Shown here: piece by piece, positions 1 to 13,479 of the stretch
How positions within the stretch are numbered: the stretch's first letter is position 1
Layout: every line of letters starts with the position of its first letter
The notes under the pieces: generated by a model
The model's input: only the letters and a program-made list of their open reading frames with translations
What the model was told of the DNA's origin: nothing
Database searches by the model: none
NCBI GenBank assembly: GCA_027574665.1
Contig: CM050650.1
Coordinates: 101,033,086-101,097,085 of the forward strand
DNA length: 64,000 bases
Direction of reading: 5' to 3'
DNA from: Rhynochetos jubatus
Taxonomy: Eukaryota > Chordata > Aves > Eurypygiformes > Rhynochetidae
Program-made: the position numbers and the translations under genes

Positions 1-118
1 TAAAATTTTTCTGCAAAATGTTGGTTGTAGAGATCATGAACATTGAAACAAGGAATTCTGAAGCCTTTTCAAAATATTTTTCTTTTTTGACCTGTCAAGT
101 AACAGAGACAAATAACAT

Positions 119-142
119 GAAAACCATTCTATGATTCTATGA
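119..142 (+). mobile_element. CR1 LINE 3'-tip remnant
   Basis: The sequence AACCATTCTATG-ATTCTATGA matches the terminal octamer repeat that ends avian CR1 retrotransposons in the sense orientation. Almost nothing upstream resembles the CR1 3' UTR, so this is either an extremely 5'-truncated insertion or a remnant whose body has decayed. The motif match is seen directly; the assignment rests on known CR1 3' ends. Confidence 0.45.
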
Positions 143-3100
143 AGCTCAATACCATCACACTACTAAATTCACTTTTACTGAAGATGATCTTCAAATATTT
201 CTGAATGTTCCTGAGTGTCCCAAGTAAAAATAGATGACACATCATTCTTAATGTAATATATTTGCATGCATTTCTTGTTAAGATTTCATAACAACACCAA
301 AGATACCAAGATTTGAGTGTAACTAATGGGCTGATATGTCATTGTCTAAAATGAAATGTTCTTGCTTCAACTAACATTTTTGGGAAGGGGATTAAAAAAT
401 GTAAAATTTTAGATCTCTGCACAGATTGTCTCCACTAAATCCTGAACTAGAGTGTCATACATATTCCCACTAATTAACAAAAAAAACCAACAGTCATATA
501 GCAACATGGGTCTGTGGGAAACATACGACTAGGGCAGCCAGTTTTAGCAGAAACAGGGCTCATTTTAGCAGAAGAGGAGCTCCGCACACCTTAACCTGGC
601 GAGATGTCTGGACCTATTGCATGGGTATTGGAAATCTGCCACTTCCCAGAAGACTAGTCCCTTAGTTCAAGCACAGAACATGAAGTCCTTGCACAGGAAC
701 ACTGCGCGTGTGGCACCTGTGTAGTTGCGCTTCCACCAACCTGCTGATTGTCTGGAAGAAGGGCAACCCAGAAAAATGGCAGCTGCTGCAGGATGTCAGG
801 CTGACTGCTCTTTAAAGTGCAAATTGTTTTAAAATCTAAGTTTAATTATGAGAAAAAGGTACATGGCAGAAGAGCTGCAAGAGAAGAAATACTTGTTCAT
901 ACACACTTTAATAACTTTCTGCCTTTTTCATGGTATAGATTTTGTTTGCAAGACAATTCTGATATGCAGCCATACTTTTTCTGCAACTTAGTTATTTCTT
1001 AATTTAAAGAGCCTAAAAACAAAGCAAATAACTTTGTCAACTCTACTGTCACAGCTTTATTAACTAAAGCTTTTGAGATTACAGATTGTCTAAAAAGGAA
1101 ATACTATATAAATACACTAATGTGATATTTTTAAAAATAAAGTGGAAAACAATAGTAATGAATTAATGAATGATCCAAGCCTCACTAGGTTTTATTAGGA
1201 TTGTCTGTCCCAGCCCATATTTCACCACTGACTGGGTGTGCAACTAGTATCACAGCAACAGAGAACAGAGAAAATGCGTGTACGTGTAGGGTTTGGATTT
1301 GGCAGGCTTTTCTGCATGAGTGGATACACTCCATATTATAGAGCCCTGTGGAGGTTAATGGGATCCTGTGCACTGGACAGGAATTACATCCTGTTTGCCA
1401 TCGCTGTTTAAAATATCCAGACAACATTACAAAGCTGGACCTTCTCACATTTATTATAACATTTATGTGAGAAAATGGCAAGACATGCTATAAGGCCACA
1501 AACACTGGCAATAGAAATTAATTAATTTCTGTAATAAGGATGTACTTTCTGTCTCATGAAATACAGACCTCCTGAAAAAATAGACACACTTAATGCAATA
1601 AACTTAAAGCAATGGAGAGAGCATCTACAATGTTGAGTTATACTTTTCAGGAACAGATACAGTATTATTACAGTCACAGGTATCTAACGATATTTCATTT
1701 GGGAAGAGAAAACTACTATTATTGGGCAGTTGGTGCCAAAATTCAGTTCTCTTCAGTTTTATTTGCTCAGATACATGTGGATTCAGACAACGTTCAGAGG
1801 AAGAGTGAATCTAATATTACGGTCAAATTAATATTTAATCATGCATTGTACATTGAATAGACAATAGACTGGTAGCTTAGTCATACTCCAGCCCTATGGG
1901 ATTCAAATCTTTGATGCAAATAGGCAGAAGAGGGACTTGAAGCTTGGATTTACACAACCAAGATAAATAATCTGCTAGTCAGTAACCTCTTGATGCCTTT
2001 TATTGTTGGGTGTTTTGTTGTTTTTATGGATTTTTTTTTTGTTTGTTTTTAAAATAGTTGTTGCATAGCATCCAAAATTATCACAATGTATGTGCAATAG
2101 GGGAAGAAGTGGGTCTGAGAAAAAGGAGTCCTTTCAGATCGTAAGGCAAGCACAGTCATAAGAGAGACACAAAATACTTTCATCAAAGGCTACTGCTAAC
2201 AGTGAATCGTTTGTTTTACTCATCCATTGGGGGTGTCTGGTAAAGACGTATCAGTGTATACATACCAGTGTCTGGGGTCTTGTAATTAAACTGGTTTTCC
2301 CCCTTTAATGGTAGTTTAATGATGATAGTTTCCCCCTTTAATGATAAATGTTGTTTGCAAATTGGTATAATGTTAGGGTGTTTTTTCACTAAATGATTAT
2401 ATTTGCATTCCTTTGTCTTGGGAATGCTAGAAAAACATGAATCTGGGATTTTCCCTGTTTGCTCTTCTCCTGACAAATTCTGCGACTGATGTCTTGCCAG
2501 TTGTTTGCTATTACAATGACAATCATGCTCTTAGTTTTAATACCCTAGAGAAATTAGACAAAATTTACACCACTTAGTACTAAGACTTCTGATGTAGTGG
2601 GCCACAGAAATAATAACAGTATGTGTGGAGCCGTGGAGTGTAGAAAAGAAGTAGCAAGTTTCTTAACATCTAAAGCAAACATCAGGTTTGTTATGTACAT
2701 TGATTCCAGAGGAGAGGAGAGACTATAAAAGTCATTTAAAAGATTCTAGGCATATGAGAGCTTGATGTTTCAATAATATTTGTTGGTGAAGTTCAAAATT
2801 GTTTGTCTTGCACGCAGAGGAAAAATAGCTCGGGGTCTTGGAATATGTATTCTCTCAGTGCAGAAAAACAATCTAAATTGCAACTTTTTTTTATTTTTTC
2901 CCCCAGAAGAAAATGATTTACTTACCAAGTCAATATAAATCCTGCATTGTATACAAGCACTGTCCAGTCATCTTATGTTTTTCTTCATTTAGATCCCTTT
3001 TTTCCAAGGAAACGTTCAGCTACTGAAATTCTGCTTAAAAGTTTCCCATTTCCTAAGGAGGCTGCCTCTCGTGGTTTATGCTGCACGGCCTTGAAGAATA

Positions 3101-3946
3101 CACTCTTTTTTCTGGATTGACCTTTCTATTGAAGAAAAGGTTAAAAGTGCAAACAGTGACAGTGAAAGTTTTCCTGGTAATAAGCCTGAAACCTGAACTG
3201 CATAAGCCATCAGGTTAGTTCATTGCCCACATCTGATACAGTGCTTGGCCTCAGCTTTAGGATTGTGGCCAGAGGTGGATGCCAGTGCCAGCTGTGCGAC
3301 GGTTTTTGTTTGTGCGTGGTGTAGACACCTGTCACCTGGTAACTGAGACTGCCAAATTCATTTCATAGGACAATAAGTCCCTATTAAAAGTCATTCCAAG
3401 ACATTTTGGTTTACGACAAAGAAACTTAGGTTAGCTGAAAGTCCATCACATACACAGAAAAGAGTCAGAGACATACTTTTATCAAGTTTACTAACCTGAG
3501 GTACTTTTCCTTTTATTCGCTCCAGAACATTCATATTCTTGCATGTATTACTGATCACATCCACAAAAAGGGGAAAAGAGCACCTGGGATCAGTCACAAT
3601 ATCTGCTCAGAGGTCCAAATTTTTTCAACAACTGTTACTTATGTACAGCTGATAACTGACACCTTTTACTCTAGAGATTGGTAACAAAACAAAACCAAAT
3701 AAAACAAGGAAAACGACTAGAAACTCAAAAATAGAGTAGGTCAAATGGATAGGACAACAAAAACATTAATATAAGGGAGCTTTCACAGTTAAATACAAGC
3801 TTGCTTGTTTATAATTGGGAAACTTGATGGATATATTTCCCTATCTAAGTAATTTGATATCCTTAGCCTTGGTTAAGTTGCAGACCTATGATCTGTATTG
3901 TATGTTTGCATATATCTCCTTTTTTAATTTTAGGAATGGAGTTTTA
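143..3946. other. Non-coding AT-rich stretch without recognised genes
   Basis: I recognise no gene here. The longest open frames are under 100 codons, overlap on both strands and match no family I know. Visible structure: a slightly GC-richer patch at about 540-800, a T-rich run near 2031-2055, a short duplicated block at 2297-2343, and a patch at about 3060-3330 with moderate GC that I cannot assign. Promoter or splice architecture is not evident. Confidence 0.6.
2297..2343. repeat. Short direct repeat, 14 bp x 2
   Basis: The 14-mer TTCCCCCTTTAATG occurs at 2297-2310 and again at 2330-2343, a period of 33 bp, with similar AT-rich spacer sequence. It looks like a small local tandem duplication. 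No function is implied. Confidence 0.7.
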
Positions 3947-3951
3947 CACCT
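3947..3951. repeat. Target-site duplication, left copy (CACCT)
   Basis: CACCT directly precedes the LTR terminus TGTCATGG and recurs directly after the other terminus at 4532-4536. A 5-bp duplication is what ERVL-class integrases commonly leave. It fixes both LTR borders to the base. Confidence 0.85.
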
Positions 3952-4531
3952 TGTCATGGTTTAAGCCCAGCAAGTAACTAAGCACCACACAGCTGCTCGC
4001 TCACCCCCTCTGCCTCCCCCACCACCCCGATCCCCGGTGGGATAGGGGAGAGAAGTGGAAGAATAAAAGAGAAAAAAGTAATGGGTTAAGATAATTTTGA
4101 TAATTGACATAAATAATATTTAATAATAATAATCAAAATAATAGAAGAATATAAAAGTGATGCACAATGCAATTGTTTACCACATGCCAACTGATACCTA
4201 GCCAGTTCCCCAGCAGTGCCCCCCACCCCCCCAGCTAGCTTTCCCTTGGTTTATACACTGAGAATGAAATCATATAGTATGGAATATCCCTTTGGACAGT
4301 TTGGGTCCTGGCTGTGCCCCCTCCCAGCTTCTTGTGTACCTTGTGCAACTCCAGGTTGCTCAGTCAGTAGAGCATAAAAAGCTGAAAAGTCCTTGACTTA
4401 CTGTTAGCACTCCTTAGTCACAACTAAAACATCAGAGTGTTATCAGCAGTATTCTCATACAAAATCCAAAACACAGTGCTATACCAGCTACAAGGAGGAA
4501 AATTAACTTTATCCCAGATGAAACCAGGACA
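3952..4531 (-). mobile_element. Solo ERVL-like LTR, 580 bp, minus strand
   Basis: This is a complete retroviral LTR left after recombination removed the internal region. Both ends are visible: TGTCATGGTT at the low-coordinate end and AACCAGGACA at the other, imperfect inverted repeats (9 of 10) bounded by TG...CA. An exact 5-bp target duplication (CACCT) flanks it. Read on the minus strand it starts TGTCCTGGTTTC and carries a TATAAA box (plus-strand 4250-4255) about 280 bp in, then a purine- and AAT-rich stretch, which is the layout I know from an abundant neoavian ERVL-type LTR. The direct junction to the duplication on both sides leaves no room for a primer-binding site or polypurine tract, so it is a solo LTR. 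The exact repeat-database family name is not assigned. Confidence 0.88.
4250..4255 (-). promoter_or_regulatory. TATA box of the LTR promoter
   Basis: On the minus strand the context is GTGTATAAAC, a strong TATA match at the position expected for the U3 promoter of this LTR type. It may be inactive; any transcript would run toward lower coordinates. Confidence 0.55.
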
Positions 4532-4536
4532 CACCT
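4532..4536. repeat. Target-site duplication, right copy (CACCT)
   Basis: Identical to 3947-3951, which supports a single integration event and, since no base differs, little decay of the duplication. Confidence 0.85.
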
Positions 4537-7500
4537 GCTTAAATGTAGTCTATTATCTCTGAATCATTATTTCCCTTTCATACACATGGAATAAGATCAA
4601 AACATTCACTGTTTACCCAGAGCAGACATTTTGGCCCCACAGTAATAATTTTTACACCTGTTTGCGAAGCCCACCTAAAATTTTTTAAAGTATGTTTAGA
4701 TTTACTCCCAGCTGTTCCCATGGCTCCTGTGTTCTGGCTTGCTTGACTTCATCTGAAGTTGAAGATCTGAATACCCACACTTACTGAGCAATCCACAAAA
4801 GTGAATAACTCTTTGCGCTTAGTGATTCACTTTTCCCGTTATTGCTTCATTTCTGCTCTGTAGGAAATGACAACTGAATGTCCATAAAGGTGTCTGTCAT
4901 CTCTTCTACCCAATTTCAGAAAAGGCTATGGCATTCTTGGGGAACAGGCTAAACAGCCCCTCAATTCTAGTATTCAAAGCCAACATTTTGTTGGGTGTAT
5001 AATTTAGTGAATCTTTGCCCTACCAAACATCATCTCAGCAGCAAGAATAAGGACCTTAATAATTCAGTCAAACCCCCACTTGCCTAATGTACCCAAAGTC
5101 TCATTTCAAAGACAAAATTTGGTCCTGAAACACATATCTCTTTTTCAGAACTCATACTCTTTGAAGAAAAGTGTTACTCAAGGGAATAATTTGCCCAGCA
5201 CTTGAGCTTATCTTTTCAACTTGGCATAGACAAGAAACCATTCTCAGCTTAGTGCCATGCAATGTGCTAGCTGGCAAAATCCAGTTTAGAGACCTGGGAG
5301 CTTCAATTCATTTTGGATCATAAGAAATCTGTGTGTTCATTTGTCATTTCGAACAGCCATGCCTTTGTCCGTGAACAACATGCAAATCAATATGCAGAGA
5401 AATTTCAAAACATAAAAAGCTGATGGGAGTGGAAAGTACAAAACACTTGGAGATAATGCTCAGGTGCCACATTGATAAGCATAGGACAGATCTTTGGACA
5501 AAGGCAAAATAAATAAAAGGAAACATCAAACAGCCTTTCATCCCTCAGAGATCATTAACAACTGAAAGCTGTTACCACCTGATTAATGTCTGATAGGGTA
5601 TGGCAATATCAGTCCAATTTCCCAGCAAGAAAGACCAGATACACACACACAAAAAAAAGATTTCTGTCCTACCTGTGCACTAAATTCCCACTTAGATCCC
5701 GCTTTGGGAGATGAAGTCCAAAAATTGTAATTTTCAAATCTCTGCTGGACTGTTGTCTACCATGGAATGAGCTAAGATGCAGAGGTACCCCAGATTTTAT
5801 ATTAATTTTAATCAATTTTTTTCAGTTCTGCTCTGGGAAAGGCCAGAAGTTTCTCATATGGAGCACTAAGATCTTCATGTGTAAGAGCTGTCAAAAACTC
5901 CTGAAATATCTTTCTTTCTGTCTTCCTAAGGATTTAAACCTATCAATGGGCCCAAACAAATGCCTGCTGAACAAATATAGCAGTTCCCACTGCTTTCTGT
6001 CAGAGGATGGTAGGGTCATACCCTCACCCTCATCATGTTTCAATGGCTAAGACTCCAGCAAAAGCATGGGTGACTAGAGTTTCCTTCTTGAAAGGAATCA
6101 AGTTTAAGTGCCTGTACTCGGTTTTGAAAAGAAAGGGGGCTGCGGGGTGGAATTTGAGAGCAAGTGCTGCACTGCACCCTAAAGATGTCTTAAGTTTCTT
6201 TGTCTAGGTGCCTGCAACCCCATTCACTCTTCTGCTGAGCCTGGAGGTTCCTGTGGGTCCTTTCATGGATCTAAGTCCATATATTCATTCACATTCTAAA
6301 AAATGCTCAAACTGCACTGGGAGTCAGAGAACAATCTGAAAATTTACTGCACAGGAAAGGTTGCATTTGCTTCATTGACCGATTTTCCTGTCAGGCCAGC
6401 AACAGGACAGGGTGTATGTCATTGCCAGTTTACTGGTTTTCTGAAGAAAAACAGCATGCTACCTGTTGGAACTCAGCCCACAGACCTGTACTCCAACTAG
6501 CTTCTGAAAGTGACAAAACACAACTGATAATGTAAGATTTCAAACAGTATTTTAAAAAATAGTTTTGTCTATAAGCATTTATGTTTTGCTTGTTATGAGA
6601 CCGAGCAGAAGCTGATATGATCACAAAGAACCATTCCCTGCTAAAGAATGTATTACAAAGCTGATGATTTCTCATCAGAGATATGACTTAAAGAATAAGC
6701 CTTTTCTCTTGTAGATTGAGTGTCTCAGCTTAGTTCCACTGCTACAGTCATACAGATGAAAACTATTGGTTTTTGATGTAATTAGCGTGGAATCATCATC
6801 TCTAACTTCCCTAAGGAATAAACTGGCTTCTAGAGGTGGCATGAATTTATTCTGGGGCTGGAAAACTAACACACCAAAAAACCAAACCGTTGTGCTACAC
6901 ATACATGATACAACTTACATATAGCAAACTTTAATATATGGCTAAATACCACTGTATATTTGCCATTTTTAGTGCTACTTCCCTTACCTGGTATTGCTTA
7001 TTATTGCTGGACTGTTGGCTAAAGCTGGGTGCTAGTTATAACCACTTCTATGCGAGCATATGAAGATCCTCTAGCTGTTGCCTTGTAATGGCTACTGGAA
7101 GCAATGATTCTTCATTGGTAGATGTTGGCATCAATTTTAAGATAAAGAAGGTGCCCTTTAGGAAGCGCCTGACAAAGCTAGCTATTACCAATAGCCCTCT
7201 TTCTGCTAGACACAAAGTTAGCTGCTCAAAGGCACTGGGAAGAATGAGTGATGGCACAGATCTAAATGTCAGTGACATACAGATGTCACAGCTGCCTATA
7301 CTCACTCATGAACCTTGCTGCTGGTGCTGTCTGTACCTTGAGGTCTACATGAGAAAGCTTTATTGGTAGAAGATCAATTGGCCAGTACTATGGAATTCTA
7401 TGAGATTTTTCAGAAGCGAAAGAATTAAATCATTCAAGTGTGACTCTGCTCCCACTGGAGTTTTCCAGTGTTTTATGAATGGTCATGCATCTTATCTGTC

Positions 7501-9634
7501 CATTACCAAGTTCAGGCACAGTGTACCAAATACAGTGCTGAGCCATTTTAACTCATACAGCTCAGGAAATTGCAAACAGTGCTGGCATGAATATACCACA
7601 ATTAATTTCCTCTGCACTCAAAAGGAAGATTTTGGTACATAATGAAAACCCAGTTTGAAAGACTGTCAAATTTATGGAGATTTTTAGCACCACTCACCTA
7701 CCACTCTTCTCCAAGTAGTATTTTTTATTTCTTAGCAGACAAATCAAGCATGTATCTGACTGACAGAACTTACCCCTAGAGCTCCCAGACTTCACCAGGT
7801 GGCATTGGCTGAAACTTAAGTAGAGAAGACTGGATTTAACCCCTAGGCACAACTCTGCTGCCATGGAAGTAGCTGGTTCCATCCAAATCTGCATATTCAT
7901 ATCCAAAATATAAATGGAAATTTCTTCTCAGCATATGTCAATTCAGTCTTTTCTGACTATCTGGCATAATCTCCTTGATATCCAGAAAAAGGTATTTTAT
8001 AGCCCTAACATTCTGGATGACAAAATTCTACAGTAAATGGAAAATTTACCATAAATTTACATTATCATAGTCTTCATTCACATAGAATTGCAGATGAGTG
8101 CAAACGATTGCTGCTTTTTTCCAATATATACAGCCACATTTTCAAAACACTGAACAAATATTGACTAATGAATTAGTATTGTAATTAAATCAGGAAAGAT
8201 ACAAAAACAAAAGTAATGCTTTTGTATAACACTGCTCAAATATCACTCCAAAATTCTTTGTTGTTATCCTGATCTAAAGCAAAGATAATTAAGAACACTT
8301 AAACTGAAGTTACTGGTAACAAAACCAGATTTCCTGTTTCCTTGAAGTTGATATATTTGGTATCTTAAAAATTAAGACTTGACTGAAATTTCTGTTCTGT
8401 AGCTTTCATAACATCCCTCTGCTGAATGGATTTCTCAGGGTAAAATTTAATGCACCTAATTTATGTGCCCAGTTTAGACCTTACTTCATTGAAAATTTAA
8501 GATCATCAAGCAGGGAGGGAAGGGAATGCAGCCAGTGTAAATTCCACCAGTCCTTATACTGCGAACATAAACAAGCAAGTCCCCCAAGAGACCTTCAGAG
8601 GGACACCTAGTCCAACTAACACGTGCCTCTGTCTTCCTTTAAGAGTTAGTACTTTGCACAGGACAAGCCAATGCATTTAGGTGTTTCCTTAGGGAGTCTT
8701 GAAGAAAGATTAAGAATATGCATATGACTCTCATCCATTTTAAATAGATATCTGCTGAGGCAATTGCAGAGGTGGGCAGTTAGTGGTAAAGGACAACAGC
8801 TCACCCTAGGCCACGGTAGTTTGGTGGATGTGACCTCTCCCTTGCCCGCCCTCACTGCCAGCTAAAGGGATGTTTACACTGCAGCCTTTCCTTCACTAGA
8901 AGCATTAACAGTGCCTTCTTCCTCTACCCGGAGGCCAATTTTTATGTTAATGTGTTTCAGAGTTTTCCCCTTCAGACAAATTCAGCTTCAAGCAGCCAAT
9001 AAATTCAATCGCTATTAGAGGAAAAGCAGAGACACCTACAGAACAAAAATGAGCCTTAGTAAAGCAAATAGAATCTGATTCACTGAAAGACAGGGTAGTG
9101 CCTAAACCAAAAGGCTTAAGAAAATGTATTTTAGTTAAACAACTGTTACCAAACTCACTAGACGGCAACAAGAACATTATGTGGCCTCTATTATGTGTTG
9201 TTAGACTAGAATACCTGCAGTCACATCCAGTCTTAAAATCTATGACGGTGGAGTCATAGATCAATTCCCTTGAAACCTTCAGCTGCTGCACACTTACTTG
9301 TCCTCTCCTCTCTTCAGTTCCTGTTTCCTAGAATAATGAGCTAAGTTCAAATTCTTGCTTAAAATATTTTTATTCTTCTGGACCAAAAATATCTTAAAAA
9401 AATTATTAAACTGTGGGCTGAAAATGGTGGCCAACAACTTCCTTCCATTGGCACAGTGAATTTTCTATCATTAGAAAAATCTTCTCTCTGCTCAGATATG
9501 CTTTCTGTGCTACTACAGAATGAACTTTCTCCGGAGATTAATGACAGTATCACAACCGATTATTTTCTGCTGCAATTTCCAGATATATTTCTTTCATGGT
9601 CATTTTCAATATAAATTCCTAAGAGTATTTTACT
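4537..9634. other. Non-coding AT-rich stretch without recognised genes
   Basis: No gene, RNA or mobile element is recognised. The most open spot is 7048-7369, where both strands stay open for 85-93 codons. The conceptual products match nothing I know, and a frame open on both strands is weak evidence of coding. A minus-strand frame of 114 codons (8947-9291) is the longest here and also matches nothing. An AC/A-rich microsatellite lies near 5640-5660. Confidence 0.6.
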
Positions 9635-9686
9635 AAAAAAAAAAAAAACAACCAAACAAAACAAAACAAAAAAAAAAAAGAAAAAA
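9635..9686. repeat. A-rich / (AAAC)n simple repeat
   Basis: Fourteen A residues are followed by AACAACCAAAC-type units and a second A run. It could be a decayed poly-A tail, but no retroelement body is recognised upstream. Confidence 0.85.
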
Positions 9687-12600
9687 CACTTGTTCGCTGA
9701 AACAAAAAACTGCACAATGCACATAGGGAGGCAGATGAGATATAAGGAACAACAGAGACGTTAGTAACTTTACACAATACATGGTGGAAGTCATGCCGAA
9801 GTTTGATGAACAATGTAATGAGAGATTTGAAAGTATCAGAGAGAAATTTCCTTTCATGAGATCAATGAGATACAGAATTAAATGATCAAAATTCTTATCA
9901 AAGTACCTGGACAATGCCAATGAACCTGTGGCCATTTAAACAAGCAAAGGAATTAACAAATAAAAACCATGAGAAAGGCCAAAAGAAGGGAGGCTCAGCA
10001 ATCCACTGAGGAGGGAGGTAAGCTAGGCCACAAGGGAAGTGTTGGGCATGGTCACAGATCAATGAAATCAGTGAAACCTGGAGAACGAGTCAGATGGACA
10101 GTCACTAGGAGCTCAATTCAGCTGCCCACACACAGGCGTCACAAACGTCTTTGGATGCCCTAGAGTGTTAGTCAAGGCCAATCTTGTTTGCTGTTGATGG
10201 AATGGAGATCAAATATCCATTGATTATAAAGGGGGCTTAGCTGCAAAGTTCTTCTTTAGATAACAATACAAAAGCACCTAAATTTAGCTGTCTTATTCTC
10301 AAGAGGAAAAGGTAATTGTCCCTTTCTTTGGATTTCCCTCTACAAAATAGAGGAGGGAAAAAATGGCACACACTAGCATGCCAGTATCCAAATAACTGAA
10401 AATTTTCCCTGTGACTTATTATTGGTACCATAACATTATGCAAATCATGGACTAAAGCTTCTGGGAAGCTAATGATACTGTTTGAAGCTTTAACTTCCAA
10501 CAGAAGCTTACGCTATATCTGTTCTTGTGCTCTGAGGCTATTACACTCAAAATAATAAAATAACATTTCATTTATATTCAGAACATTTATCCAAATTCTC
10601 AAACACCAGAAAATACAGTAGCTCCCATTTTAGGTAAAAATATTAGGTTTTCTATTGATACAGTCAGAAAGAATGGAAAATGCAATTACTAGCACTGGAA
10701 CTACAGAGGAGAACTCTGTTAGTTTCAGTAGACTTTTGCCAGATTACATAAAAAATTCTTATGAAAAATTATGATCTCCATGTTTTATTTGTAGACACAA
10801 AGCCTTTGAAAGCCCCTGATGCCTCAAATTAATGGTGCAGCATCACAACATACTATTATTACATTAAAAAAAATTTGCCGAAACCCAAACACTAATTCTC
10901 AGAAGGGTCTAATTTGCAGCTCTCTGATGACATCCTAGTCAGTGATGTTAAATCAGGTGATATGCTTAAAACGCACTTCATAATATTTGGCTTGGACTTC
11001 TGAAATCCAAATAAAAGACACCTCTGGAGTCTGGACTCTGAAGGAATTTGTCAATCTGCCAATTTCTAGGATCAGAGACAAATACCAAAATTACTTGGAA
11101 AGATACGGCAGTAAAACTCAGGTAAGCATAACTAAATTAGTTTTATTTCTTCTGTGTTTGCATAGGCTTACTCTTTAAACAGAAGTAAGATTTTATAAGC
11201 TAAAAATATCACAGAATAACTCTTTTTATATGCATTCTTGGAATATACTGAAAATATGTTTTGTCATATTCTTACACTTTGCAGATAATACATACAGCAT
11301 TATGCAGATAGTATAGTATCATTACAGTATCATATAGTATCATTATGTATAATCAGATAATGGTATAGTATCATTACATATAATACGTATAGTATCATAC
11401 ATATATCCTCATGCAGGTGAGGATCTGCATTCTGCTATATATTTTTTTGGAAAATCACTGTAAGCAGTTTTAAGTTTATAATTCAAGCCAGAACAGAACC
11501 TGGGAACACCAGTACTTCTACCATGCTATACAGAAGTCAGTAATGCAGTGGAAGGATGCCTGCAGCTTCCACCAATACCAAATACTGTTGTATACAGATG
11601 CAATCAATTCACATTGTGGAAAAAAAATATTCATGCTTGAAGGTCTTCAAGTATGACTGATCCCTGTTTATGTAGAGAATGAAAGATCAGCAGCCAAAGA
11701 CTCTATTTTCTGCTTCAGTTTACCATATTATGGTGCTTACCAGAAATGGGTTGTCTTCTTGCTATGGGGTCCTTATTTCTCAGAGAAACAAACTCCCTCA
11801 GAAACTAGAGCTCTAGAGGCCAAAGGCTGTAGCACTTATCACAGAAGTAAGGAGTTCTACTGTATTTTTTATACTGAATGTATAAAAATATGCTGTAAAA
11901 AAAAAAGGAACGGTACTGGGAATAGGGACCAAATTCAGTTCTCTTTCTCTGACGTGACCAAGACTCTAGAGAGTGAGATGTTAAATAAAGGTGAGTTGCT
12001 AAATAAAGGTTGAACAAGGAGACATTTGCTACCTCAGAACATTACATTGAGATAAAACCCTACAGGGGTAGGGAAAACAGGGATTCATGAACAGGAACCT
12101 CTGTGACTAAGGCTGGCTCTGTTTGGTGAAAGTGAAATACATTTGGTAAAATAACAGAAAGTAAATATGCATCTCATGTTGACATGTAAATTGGAGATCA
12201 AGAGATTTGAAACGTCCTTTGAAACTGTTGCTGTAGCTGCCTTCTGTTTGTGCCAGTGTAGGTTGCCCGTTTTCACAGCAACAGGCTGAGGTACAGTATT
12301 TAAGGAGATGCATTTGTTATGAACGACTTCATCAACACAGACGTTTTTAGCCACTTTCTCAAGCAGGCAAGAGAAGGCACTTCTGACAGCGGTAGGATTC
12401 CTTGTGATGGAGATCAGGTAACATCAGCCTCACACATCTGCTGTTTTCCTCCATGTTTGTGGACAGCTTTCTGTTATTCATAGAACTGCTCAAGCATTCA
12501 GCATATGCAGTGAGGTCCCAGTGATTTAGAACCATCTGCTTAAGGTTTTATTTTGACAAGCTGTTCTGCTGCTGAAGTTCTCACAGGGTTGTTCAAGCTT

Positions 12601-13479
12601 TTACCAAATGACTACTAAAAGCCACTAACCACACTTGCGAGCTACCTTTTATAACTGTTTGTGTTTATTTCTTAACAAGATTCATGCCAATTAATATGAC
12701 AATGTGATGGGGAAAAAACCCAACAGGGTCAAAGTAATATGCTTTAACTATTCCTCAGCTGCAATTTGGTTTAATGATTGCTTTTACCTTAATTCATTTT
12801 TCAAATAGTTTATGTAACAGCTTTTTATTTTATACCACACCATATCCTGTAGTATTTTATTTAATTTGACTTATTTCTGTTTTGAATAAAATTGCTTCTA
12901 GCTCTGTTAAAGTTTTTAATTGCTTGGTTTTCAACCTGTTTCCATGCATTTATCTACTTGTATGGCTAGTATATGTATATTGTTTTATTTCAAAGGCTCT
13001 CTGTGCTGGTTTACACTGAAGTGGTACTGACGTGGCTAGCCAAATAATATCCAGGAAGACCCCATTGAACCACTCAGGTCAGATTGCATGATTTATGGGA
13101 GTCTCCTTCAGGGAGTTTTAGGGTCATTTTCAGGCAGAAATACCCACCTATGAAGTCATCTCTTCACCAACCCTCTTCAGTCACCCAAACCCCATTTTCT
13201 TTCAACATATCATCTGTCCTAGGTTGCTCTTGGTACAGATAACCTTCCTCTGTTTTCCACGGAAGTAAGCAGATTATTTTCCTTGTCATACCAAACCCAG
13301 GTACTCTTCAGACTGCTAGAGGAGATCTGCCACATTGCTTCACTCTTACCCAGTACAAAGGAGCAAAATATTGCCATTTCAAAATGCTATGACAGGATTA
13401 AATTCTGGCAGGTTACCCCTTGTTTTTCTTTGCCAGTGCTTCTCATTTGACAAATAAATTCATAGTCTTTATGTGCAGA
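9687..13479. other. Non-coding stretch with a degenerate minisatellite
   Basis: No gene is recognised. A run of basic codons at 9969-10163 (64 codons, plus strand) is unsupported by homology. 11312-11398 is the minisatellite listed separately. Near 11980-12010 the string TAAATAAAGGT occurs twice, 18 bp apart. A patch at about 12998-13250 begins TGTGCTGGTTTACAC and could be an old LTR edge, but I could not find a partner end. Confidence 0.55.
11312..11398. repeat. Degenerate AT-rich minisatellite, unit TATAGTATCAT
   Basis: The 11-mer TATAGTATCAT occurs exactly at 11312, 11333, 11364 and 11388, giving spacings of 21, 31 and 24 bp, with related TATCATTACA and ATAATACGTA filler between. It is an irregular low-complexity tandem block. 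Confidence 0.8.

Noticed and set aside
1868..1915. tRNA-like A-box and B-box (TGGTAGCTTAGTC ... GGATTCAAATC)
   Set aside because: No cloverleaf stems form by eye and spacing does not fit a tRNA.
3227..3330. Possible old interspersed repeat (GGCCAGAGGTGGATGCCAG)
   Set aside because: A vague resemblance to known avian repeats that I could not extend in either direction.
7048..7369. Overlapping open frames on both strands (85 and 93 codons)
   Set aside because: No recognisable domain, no splice or promoter context, and opposite-strand openness argues for chance.
8585..8622. Possible antisense CR1 3' end (CACCTAGTCCAACTAAC)
   Set aside because: Only about 35 bp resembles CR1 and the expected GAATCATAG terminus is missing.
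8947..9291. Minus-strand frame of 114 codons
   Set aside because: Matches no known protein to my eye. A few frames of this length are expected by chance in six frames of 64 kb.
12998..13250. LTR-like start TGTGCTGGTTTACAC
   Set aside because: No matching CA end, target duplication or family resemblance could be found.
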